A stretch of DNA of 64,000 nt from Parus major (lineage: Eukaryota > Chordata > Aves > Passeriformes > Paridae). Location: assembly GCF_001522545.3 (NCBI RefSeq), contig NC_031799.1, positions 49,018,230-49,082,229 on the forward strand, given 5' to 3'. Positions 1-8,996 of the stretch are shown here, in pieces. Position numbers and translations under genes: made by a program. The notes below the pieces were generated by a model. That model was not told the origin of the DNA. It saw only the letters and a program-made list of their open reading frames with translations, and did no database searches. Numbering within the stretch: the stretch's first letter is position 1; every line of letters begins with the position of its first letter.

Positions 1-1107
1 ATAAGTAAGTTATTGGTGCACATTTGTACTTTCTACACAAGAAAGCAGTATTTTTAGCCTGCAGTAGTGTTTGTTTTATTCAGTCATTAAATTGGCACAT
101 ACAGCAATTGCCGATGTTAGTTTGCGCATGAAGTATTAGAACTATAGATGTTTCTGTCTCAGTCTGTTTATTTTCATTTTTACTGGCTCTAAGCAGAAAG
201 ATCAGAAATAGCTTTTCCAATAAAAGAATGTTGCAAATTCTTCTGAGCTACATTTCTCTTCAGCAAAGATCTAACTTGCTTCTTGCAACTGCTATTTCAC
301 AATTCAGAATGCTGTCTAAAAGATTTCTCTTGGAATGACTTTGTGAAACTTGTTTCTTTTCTGAATTACTTAGTGAGAAGGGTTAAATGAGAAAGGAAGG
401 AGTCATAGAGTCATACATAATAACAGCATCAAAACTCTTAGGAGTGAGTTGCAATGACTGTGAATAATCTTTTAAATGTTGTTTGCTGTACTATATGGCA
501 GAACCTTAGAACTGACAAATTTCCTGCAGATTTCCTCCATTTATGTGTTATCAAAGGGAATTGACAGCTGTTGCAAGTGATATAATTGTTTTTATGACTT
601 AACCAGAGTATCATGATGGCTTTGGGCTGTAACAGTGGCTCCACTCAAGGTGTTAGCTTTTAAGAACTTTTGAGAATATTTTGTAGTCATTCTCCTTCAC
701 TGCAGCCTGAGAAGCTGTGTGAAAAAGAAGAGAGAATTAGAGAATAAGCAGAAGTGGATAAAATAATATTTAAAAATGGAACTTAGTGTGCTAAAATGAA
801 TTTTGCAACTGTAGATGAAGTAAAAAGTAAAAGTTACCAAAAATAAAAAGATAATGAGAAATGCCTGGAATGATCCTTATTTCTGTAAAAACACAGGTGC
901 AAAAGAGGGAAATAAAGCCTGTTAGCTCATTAAACATCTGTCGGCCAAAAAGCTTGTATGAACACTGAATTACATAGATTTGGATGTTCCAGTTTCTAAA
1001 TAGAACTCAAGGTTGTTCTACCCAGCTTCTCATCCTTAATAAGTCTGGGACAGACATGAATTACTTAATATTTTGTTCCTTCTTAATGTGACCAATTGAT
1101 TCCAAAA
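1..1107 (+). other. CAAP1: CAAP1 last intron, left part
   Basis: AT-rich unique sequence with no recognised exon, repeat or RNA gene. It is assigned to the intron only because it lies upstream of the terminal exon. The donor site is not in the window. Confidence 0.6.
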
Positions 1108-1641
1108 AGAATACAATGGTGGGCTGACCCCAGCCAGCACTAGGCACTTGCCAAGCCCTGAATTACTTGTCCCCCAGTGGGATAAAGGTGGCAATCAACA
1201 AAACAAAATGAAAACTTGTGAGTCAACATGAAGATTCTTCAATACGTGAAACAATACTGTACATTGAAATAAAGCAAAATTAGAGACTTAGTCACAGCCT
1301 CCCATTGGCAGAAAGATTATTTGCCACTTCCTGGAAAGCAGAGGACTCAGCATGCATAACAGTTACTTGGGAAGGCAGATGCCAGTGTTGTATGGTGGAG
1401 CATATCCCTTAGGTCAGTTTGTCTCAGCTGCTCCTGGCTGTTTACCTCCCAGCCTCTTGCACGCTCCCAGTTTACTCTCTGTGGGGTCAGTGAGAAGCAG
1501 AAAGCCCTGAGGCTGTGCAAGCACTCGTCAGCAGTAGCCAAACTGGTGTGTTATCAACACTGCTTCAGAAACAAATCCAAAAGCAGCATCATGCACTCTT
1601 CTGTGAAGAAAATTAACTCTATCCCAGCCAGAATCAGTACA
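1108..1641 (-). mobile_element. Avian endogenous retrovirus LTR, copy 1 (diverged, inside CAAP1 intron)
   Basis: A solo-LTR-like remnant. The right part (about 1340-1641) matches a family common in bird genomes. Recognisable blocks are TGTTATCAACACTG at 1549-1562 and GAAAATTAACTCTATCCCAG at 1609-1628, and the copy ends in CA at 1641. The same blocks occur in the same order in the copy at 61682-62258. The LTR reads on the minus strand, opposite to CAAP1. The left part is more decayed, so its boundary is approximate. No clear TATA box, target-site duplication or retroviral coding sequence is visible, and it is presumably inert. I do not assign a named family. Confidence 0.7.
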
Positions 1642-3510
1642 GGTCAGCTTAACTTTGGAATGAGTTAGGATTAGCAGGCTCAGATGTTGAGTTTCAGGCT
1701 TTGACCTGTGATCCAGTGATGCAGCTGATTTTTTGATCCATGGAAATGCTGCTTGGTTGACCAGCATGATAGGTAATACAATGACTGATACCGTGAAGCA
1801 AGACAGAAAAATTATAATTTCTTAATCCTGTTTATTCCCATTGAAAAAAAATGGTCTCATCTTTCATATAGATTGTGGCTTGCAAGGTAGAGTTAGAAAG
1901 ATACTGTTCAAAGATGACTAAATGGTATGGGACATAGGGGAAGCTGCTTATGAAACGTCAGTATTAATCTTGAAGTTACTGTCACAGTAGAAACAGGCCA
2001 AGACTACTGAGAATCAAAGAAGACCCTTGTATGTTCATTTCATGAGTCATTTTTATACACATTGCTGTGAGGAGGATTTTTTTGTAGCTTTGTTTATATT
2101 TTAGGCTTTCATATTTTATTACTTCAAAATTGTGATTTATCTTGCAAAAAGAAAAAATGGATAAAAGTTATCTGTAAACTTTTTTTTTATATGTCTTAAC
2201 ATACGTTTTCTTTAGCTGAATTTGCTTTCCTGTTAGCTTTGTTTGGAATTTTTGAGATGCCACATACCTTAGCTGTGTATGCACACTCAGAGTGAGTGAT
2301 CAGGAGCAAGTAACTGAATTAAGTATCTGTAGTACAAAAAATTTTCAGTGACGAATCAACAAAACCCTAATGTTTTAAAATATTACTATTATTTATAAAA
2401 CCATTTTGAGATGTTTTGATCCTCCTTTCCTCCCTCTCTTTGTTTTTTAACTAGAGAAATTACATTTATGGCTTTCAAAGTAGCCAGTATTGATTTTTTT
2501 TTTCCACACCCTCTGGATGGGAGAATGTTGTAAGCCCCAAGAAAAACAGATCTTCCTAAGGTTTCTGGGCACTTTTCGTGTATTAATACCAAGTGAATGC
2601 AGGTACCATAGAGCATATTAAAATGTTAAAAAAAAGTGTAAGATTTTTATAAAGCCTTGTTTTTCTTGTGCAAGTGGTAAAAATGGTATTACCAAAAGTA
2701 ATAAAAAGTAATATAAAGTCTGTATAATCAGTAACTTTTCCATCATCTTAGTACATTTACATTATTCATGTAAAGCTAGAACCAATCCTGCTTTAAGATT
2801 CCACATTTACAAAAGCTGTTGAAAGAGTATGAGCTTCTGAGGCCAGTGTGACAAAAGCAAGTCTTGTTGTAGCTAAATTGAGAGAACAATTAATCAGGTT
2901 CTGTTAGAGCTTTGCTTTTATTTTATTTGGCTGCTTCTTCTAATTATGTTTTTAAAAATAAACTCCAACTTTAACCACAATTAAAAACCAAAATAATAAA
3001 TTCCTCCATGCTTTTACATCTGTGTTAAATATGTCTGGAAGACTAGTGATAAAATCGGAGTAGTTGCACTATAAGCATTAGAGTTTCTATTAATTTTTAG
3101 AGTTGCATCGCACTACAGTCCCACTCCTCTTAAAATGTGTAAGACTGTTGAGCATAATTTTTGAAATTGCATTCTGAAAATTAGGTTTGCTTAAGAAAAT
3201 AAACAAAAATCGGTTTTGCACTGCAAAAGGTTTCTTTAATCTAAAATTCTATGGCAACTCAATTAGGAAAAGAGATCATGTAACTTCATAGGGGAAATAA
3301 ATTTTTCTGGTACTGCTGCTTTGCCATACTGCATGTTCTTTTAGATTGGCATAAAAATGTATTATAAATTAGCTTTAAAAGTTGGAGGAGAAAAAGAAGA
3401 GGAATTGGTTGTCTTACAGATTTTTTTCACTCTTTTAATTTGAACAGTAACACTTTAAGCAGAAGTGATTTTGTAAGTTGAGGTAAAAACAGTCCTGTTA
3501 GGCAACTCTG
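1642..3510 (+). other. CAAP1: CAAP1 last intron, right part
   Basis: AT-rich unique sequence with poly-T and poly-A runs, running up to the acceptor. I see no exon or repeat in it. Confidence 0.6.
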
Positions 3511-3533
3511 TGATAGTTATGTTTGTGTTTCAG
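3511..3533 (+). other. CAAP1: 3' splice acceptor of the CAAP1 last intron
   Basis: A T/G-rich tract ends in TTTCAG at 3528-3533, directly before the first bases of recognisable CAAP1 coding sequence. The reading frame of the conserved protein is open from the first complete codon at 3536. This fixes a phase 1 acceptor. The pyrimidine tract is weak because several G residues interrupt it. Confidence 0.85.
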
Positions 3534-3877
3534 GCAAGGGAGAAGATAGTGATGTCCTCAGCATAAATGCAGATGCATATGATAGTGATATAGAAGGCCC
3601 ATGCAATGAAGAGGATGGCCCAGATGTGCAAGAGAGCACTGTCAGAAGTGGAGCTGGTCAGATAGATGACCTTCAGAAGGACATTGAGAAGAGTGTGAAT
3701 GAAATACTGGGGCTGGCGGAGTCCAGCCCGAAGGAGCCCAAGGCAGCAACCTTAGCTGTTCCTCCGTCAGAAGATGTTCAGCCATCAGCACAACAGTTGG
3801 AGCTTCTGGAACTCGAGATGAGAGCCAGAGCTATTAAGGCTCTGATGAAAGCTGGTGATGTAAAAAAACATCCCTGA
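3534..3877 (+). CDS. CAAP1: CAAP1 terminal coding exon (C-terminal part of the protein)
   Basis: This is the last coding exon of caspase activity and apoptosis inhibitor 1 (also CAAP or C9orf82). Reported role: an anti-apoptotic protein that restrains a caspase-10-dependent mitochondrial caspase-3/9 loop. The exon follows an AG acceptor and opens with two bases that complete a Gly codon (phase 1). It then encodes 113 residues and a TGA stop. Seen in the translation: an acidic serine-rich start (KGEDSDVLSINADAYDSDIE), a middle segment (QIDDLQKDIEKSVNEILGLA) predicted to be helical, and a basic, Leu/Ala-rich C-terminal helix (QLELLELEMRARAIKALMKA) ending in KKHP. I recognise these blocks from vertebrate CAAP1, whose human form is about 361 residues, so this is roughly the last third. 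The first ATG inside the exon (3626) is not a real start. Upstream exons lie outside the window. The frame is intact, and I am very sure of the identity. Confidence 0.95.
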
Positions 3878-4171
3878 GACTGTTCAGCTTTTGTTTTCAC
3901 TATTTGTTTTGAAGAAGGTGATGTCTGTTTCTCTTCAGTGCTATAGTATGTTTGGGTTGGGTATGACATTCCTCATTCAGACTGTGCTGTGCTGACTGAC
4001 CCGTAGTCCAGTGGTTTTGTTGCCTTCAGTGTGCTGCTTCCATGACATGCACAGACATGCTGATGTTTCCCTGAGATGGTGTCCTTGTGCTGGGTCACCT
4101 CCTTAGGGAGTCACAACACATATAGAGCTGTGCCAGGAACCTGGTCCTTCCAAAAAGGTTGTTGTAGAAAC

Positions 4172-4230
4172 TTAGAATCAGAATGGTTGCAGTTGGAAGG
4201 GATTTGAGACTGCTTAATTCTTCTTGGGGC
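4172..4230 (-). mobile_element. CR1 LINE 3'-end relic
   Basis: The sequence GGTTGCAGTTGGAAGGGA and its flanks resemble the complement of the CR1 3' terminus, where a 'tccaac' block precedes the ATTCT tail. Only about 60 bases remain. It lies in the putative CAAP1 3' UTR, antisense to the gene. Confidence 0.55.
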
Positions 4231-4337
4231 CCATCTCATCGTAATGTAAATATTCTAATTAAAATGTGATGATTTGCTTAAAAGCATACTCATTTTTTAA
4301 AATTTGAATTCATAAAAGGAACGATTTTTAACTTATA

Positions 4338-4343
4338 AATAAA
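4338..4343 (+). promoter_or_regulatory. CAAP1: Candidate polyadenylation signal 1 (AATAAA)
   Basis: The first canonical hexamer after the CAAP1 stop, 461 bases downstream. T/G-rich sequence follows within 40 bases (around 4353-4376), as expected of a downstream element. Confidence 0.5.
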
Positions 4344-4699
4344 CAGTTGAACATGTTATTTTCAGAGCTATGTAAGTGCCTGAAAGAGATAGAGCAGAGT
4401 TTACACTGCCGTGTAGTTTTGTCACTTTTCTCCACTCTTATCTTTTGTATAACAACTGAAGAAAGCAGAGTTTCTTCCTAACTGTAAAGCTTTTCTTTTG
4501 AATATTTGGTATAATATTTAGCAAATCAAACCATTCAGAAGACCTTGAACTTTTAGCATTCAACTGGTGAATTGTTTCATGTCCCCTGAAAGTAGAAAAA
4601 TCCACCTAATTTCAGTATGCTTTTTTAGAAAAGGCATTTGATTTATGAGGTTTTAAAATATAAATTCTATTTTTATCCACTTCATGGCATTCCTTTATA

Positions 4700-4705
4700 A
4701 ATAAA
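4700..4705 (+). promoter_or_regulatory. CAAP1: Candidate polyadenylation signal 2 (AATAAA)
   Basis: A canonical hexamer in AT-rich DNA 0.8 kb after the stop. The downstream sequence is A/T-rich with little G, so it is a weaker candidate than the first. Confidence 0.3.
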
Positions 4706-5242
4706 TAGAATTTTAGAATTAATTTTCATGCTATAATATCTTACAACAATTAAAGTAATTTAAATTTTTTTTAGAATTAGTGCTGCTTTTATATCTGGCT
4801 GCTAATCAAAGCATGTTAAAATATTTGTGTGTTTGTTTACATGCAGATACCAATTTTTTTCTTTAAAGGTATGAAGTTTACAATTGTAGTCTTTGTTAAG
4901 TAAAATATTCTATTATGTATTTTTATTCATGAATTTTCCTTGGTTGTTACTTAGAAAGCTGGTTACATACTTTGCAACAGTGGCAGAGATAATTTCCCCT
5001 ACGATTGTGTAGTATTACTGCAAACTTAGTCTATTCAGATATTATGTCTTGAATTCTTTTAAGGTTTATCGTTTTCTTTTTATTCTTCCATTTTATCCCT
5101 TTTCTTCTCTTTATTCCCTTTCTTTTTTCCTATTTCCTTTTAAATCCTTTTCTGTAGCAAGCTTCTTGTATATTTCTTGAGTATGATTGATTTCTTCTAG
5201 AATCAACATTATTGTAAAATGCTAGTGCAGTGTAAATTTGAT

Positions 5243-5248
5243 AATAAA
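5243..5248 (+). promoter_or_regulatory. CAAP1: Candidate polyadenylation signal 3 (AATAAA)
   Basis: A canonical hexamer 1.37 kb after the stop, followed about 40 bases later by a short G/T-containing stretch. It is a possible distal site. Confidence 0.3.
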
Positions 5249-5260
5249 CTAAAACTTTCA

Positions 5261-8200
5261 TTGAATACAGCTGAGAAAATTACAGTGTGCATCCACTAAG
5301 TGATGTCAGTGACCTGGGTAAACTGTACCTAACTGTAGTGTTATCAACAGCCTCAACATTTTTTCCATTATTTTGTAGCAAATGGAGGATGTAAGTTAAA
5401 ATACGTACACACAATTTAAAAGGTAAATTTACTGTCTCAAAATCTGTGGGTGTTGTCTTTGGTTGATTTAATTTAGCTGTTTGGTCAACTTGTGTTTTAT
5501 TTAAGTTGAGAGAAACTAAAGAAGTAATCAAGAAAGCTGGCAAAACTTACATGTGCTGATAGGCTGGTGGAGCTATGTTAGGTTTCAAAGATATATTTTA
5601 GTGCTGCTGTACTTAGGTCATTAAGGCACTGAATACCTCACCTAGCCTGCTGTGGTGGAAGAGGAAAGTTTGCTTGCAGGGGCATTTCCTGTGTCACCAG
5701 GAGAAGCCACATGTATAAGGTTTATTCAGTGAAGTTGCAAAAACACACTTCAGTTGTTTGGCAACACAAAAACACTGCTAGAAGTAAGGATAAACTAGAA
5801 TGCAATTGCCTTCTACTGACAACTTTCAGGAGGTATATGGTACTTATTATTTTCCCAGGGTTTCCCAGGTCACCCTTAAATTTTTTTTTTAATAGCATGT
5901 TGAACTGTTAAAGGTTATTTCAAGCTCTATATGAAGTTGCAAGTGCTAACTTTAGCATGTAGTGTGACAGAGATGAAACAGGTTTACTATGCATATGACA
6001 GAGAAGATTTTAATTACAGACTAATTAAATTCAAAATTAAAAGATGAGAAGTATTCCAAGAAAATTCAATTAAGCTGTTTACAAAAATAAAATAAAAAAA
6101 TTCATATGAGATACTTAATGTGATTGGTTACACAAGTGCTAATTCATTTTTAGGATATTGTACTGTTGCTGCTTAGTTTAAAAACAGATCAGCTAAATTA
6201 CATGTGTTCTCGCATTGATTTGTGTCACTGAAGAGAAGAATATTCAGTGTATTTAAAATATTTATTATATAGCTGTTTCGTTTTTCACTTTTAAATATGT
6301 CTGTGATTTTTCCTTGAAAAATAAATTCATTATTTCATTTGGAAGAAGAGGCAATTTGTTTGTAGAATATATTGAATTATTTATGAAACCTTAAAATAGT
6401 ATTACTGGGCTTTGATCAAGCATTTTTTCAGGAAACAAATATTAAGCACTAGGAGTTGGTCAGCATGATGTTGATTGTATTTTGGACAGCAACAACAATA
6501 TTTTCTAAAAAATTTTGGCTGTCCTCATGGATTTTTTGAGGAGGTGGAGGAGGATTGATTTGGTGTGTGCCAAATAAATAAAAAGGTATGACTCCAAAGA
6601 GAGCCAAAAGCATTTATCTCTGCTTGGAGGCTTTGCTGTTATAGTGATTTTATAGAGAATAATAAATAGATAGCAAGATGCCAGTTTTGAGAGGCCAATC
6701 ACAAATATTTCCACAGAAATAGAATTTCCACAGAAAATAATTAGTTCCCCTTTTAACACTTTTTAATATAGTATTTACTCTCAGAAGTATTTTGCCTAAG
6801 AGACTTGGTACCATAACTTTCTTTAAGCTATTTTATAAAATACATTCTTTACTGTTTGAAATTAGTATAATTGTTAATTGTAGTAAATGAAATTTTGATC
6901 ACTGGTAACTACAGGTTGTTTCTAAGTGTATTTGAAAAAACAGGGAGTCAGATAATCTGTGTAGGTGATATAGGATGCTGCTGTTTTAACTGGATACTGT
7001 TGAAATGCCAGCTGAAACATGAGCAGTTCAGCACTTCATTGTGAGTCCTGCCAAAAGAGTCAGCTGGATAGCACTTTACTGTGGCCTTGTCTGTATTTAA
7101 TGGAGCACAGTTTCAAAAGCAGCAGCTGTCTCAGGGTACCTTGTAGTGGGACAAAATGTCTTTTCACCAGCTGATACAATACAATGTCAGAGCTTTAAGG
7201 TTTCTATATGGTTGCTTGGTTACTACTACTTTTTAAAAAATATTAGTTTGCAAAAGCAGTTACTGTAACTAAAGTTACTTTTTTTCCTTCTGTGGCTAAA
7301 GCATTCTCTAAATCAAGAAAGAAGCAACTGAAAGGAAACTGAAGAAAGCAGCTGAAGAAAGGCTCTATGCACATGAGTGCAGAGTAAATTATATGGCATT
7401 TTTTCTGCCTATCTTAAAATTATAAACACTGATTTAGCTTTACAAGATCACTGACGCTGGTAAATATGCCCTTTTCACAGAAGATAATTGAAGATTAATT
7501 GTGAAATAAGCCCTTTAGTCAGGAAGGGAGATGAGGTGGTTAATTGATCCAGAAACATAAGAACAGCATTACTTTAGGGCATAGGCACCAAATTAAAAAC
7601 TGGTTCTAAAGCCCTGCAATTTAATCCCAGTAGTATAAACCTTTATGTTTATTGCTAAGTCAATCTGCAATATAAAGAAGAAAAAAATTTTTTCACCTTA
7701 TTTGTGGCAAGATATAGATGTTTAAATACTTGATTTTGTGGGGAAGGGTGTGAAATCTCATGTTTCATGGGCCTTTTTAGCATTAATATTGCAATATATA
7801 AACAGATTACATAAAAGGTGTAAAAGAAAAGATCTACTGCTTGTAGGAAGGGTTAGCCACATACCACTTAATCAGGCTGACTGTGTAGTCAGGGAAGGAA
7901 AGATCCCAAAAGTTTAAATCTAAATATTACACGCTATTGCATTATACAGCACATTTATTAAACATGAAACCCCAAACCAAAAATAACCAGAAAATGGAAC
8001 ATGTTAGTTTGTTCATTCATATCATCATTTTTTTAAACAGTGTGTAAGGGTTTCTTTTTGTCCATGGGATCACTGATTATTGTCAGTCTCAAAATTTATT
8101 TTTTGTCTTTTGTATCAAATGGTTCCACAAAACCATGACTTGTCTAATCTAAAGCCTTGCATTCCATCATGTGTTTCCAGATTCCAGTCAATCTTACTTT

Positions 8201-8311
8201 ACTTAAGAATTCTCAGCTTTACTTCACTGGAATACTATGTGCAGCTCTGCACAGCTGTATTGAAGGTGTATCTACTGGGAGTGGAACAGATGAAGAAGAA
8301 GTCTTCCAAAG
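5261..8311. other. Unique intergenic DNA
   Basis: About 3 kb of AT-rich sequence. All open frames are short (under 90 codons), and I see no similarity to a known protein, RNA gene or transposable element. Confidence 0.5.
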
Positions 8312-8935
8312 TGTAATTTCTCTCTCCTTGCCTCCTTTGGGCTCAATTCCCTGTGGATATAACTTTTCCCTAGTCTCTCAGCCTCCTTTGGGCTGAATTC
8401 CTCTGGGATCCTCCCTCGTGGGAAGTCCCATTTATCTCAGTCCTTATTATTCGAAGAAAACTCCCGAGCTTGTTAGAATCTTGTTTCTCGTGTTTATTAA
8501 CAGGTGATCACAAAACTTAACAGGTCTCTCCAGGCTGGTTACAAGATCAGTCTTTGAAATCTGGTACATTTCTTTCTTCTGATGGTACAAACAAGGCCTT
8601 GTGGCACACTTCGTGTCTGACACACAAAATGGCCTCAAACTACGCAGTTCTTTTATCTTTATACCTATTTTTACCCAATTAACAATAGACACGTATATTA
8701 TTTTTCTTAATGACCCAATGACCCATCACCTCTGTGATGCACTGCGGCATTTTCTATCCAATCACTTACTATTACCCAAAAACCTCTAGCACATGAACAT
8801 GAAGAAGAAAGAAGAAGGGACAAGGGACAACACCCTAAATCCTCCATCTTGTCTCCTGTTCTCTAAACTAACTTTTTCACCCAGTGATTAAAAATACTTT
8901 CTAATCTACACACTCTTTTAGCTTTTTCTATCTAA
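8312..8935 (-). mobile_element. Endogenous retrovirus LTR, passerine-type
   Basis: An LTR-like block on the minus strand. Its plus-strand left edge starts TG (8312). A minus-strand AATAAA lies at 8493-8498, and a minus-strand TATAAA at 8658-8663 stands about 160 bases upstream of it, the spacing expected of an LTR promoter and poly(A) signal. The segment at 8719-8860, including the block CCTCCATCTTGTCTCC, matches my memory of LTRs common in songbird genomes. An imperfect 51-base tandem duplication occupies 8330-8410. The right edge is uncertain. No target-site duplication or retroviral gene is visible, so this is probably a solo LTR. Confidence 0.6.
8330..8410. repeat. Imperfect tandem duplication inside the LTR (51-base period)
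   Basis: GCCTCCTTTGGGCT followed by CAATTCC at 8330 recurs as GCCTCCTTTGGGCT followed by GAATTCC at 8381. The flanking TCTCTC motif is repeated as well. Confidence 0.8.
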
Positions 8936-8939
8936 CATT

Positions 8940-8996
8940 TGTTTTCATGTTTCACCATGAAAACATGGTCATGAATTTCATATTATATGAAATTCA
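8940..8996. repeat. Two adjacent perfect hairpins
   Basis: Hairpin 1 has arms at 8940-8949 and 8956-8965 (10 bp, 6-base loop). Hairpin 2 has arms at 8972-8982 and 8986-8996 (11 bp, 3-base loop TTA). They sit just beyond the LTR edge. No function can be assigned. Confidence 0.75.

Larger units (their letters stand above)
3878..5260 (+). other. CAAP1: CAAP1 3' untranslated region (length uncertain)
   Basis: Sequence directly after the TGA stop. Three AATAAA hexamers lie downstream, at 4338, 4700 and 5243, giving possible 3' UTRs of about 0.5, 0.85 and 1.4 kb. A short CR1 relic at 4172-4230 would be transcribed as part of every form. The actual cleavage site cannot be read from sequence alone. 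Confidence 0.55.

Noticed and set aside
3626..3877. ATG at 3626 as the start of a separate 83-residue protein
   Set aside because: The conserved CAAP1 protein continues upstream in frame to the splice acceptor at 3533, so this Met is internal.
3778..3969. 63-codon antisense frame over the CAAP1 exon
   Set aside because: Shadow of the coding exon, with no independent support.
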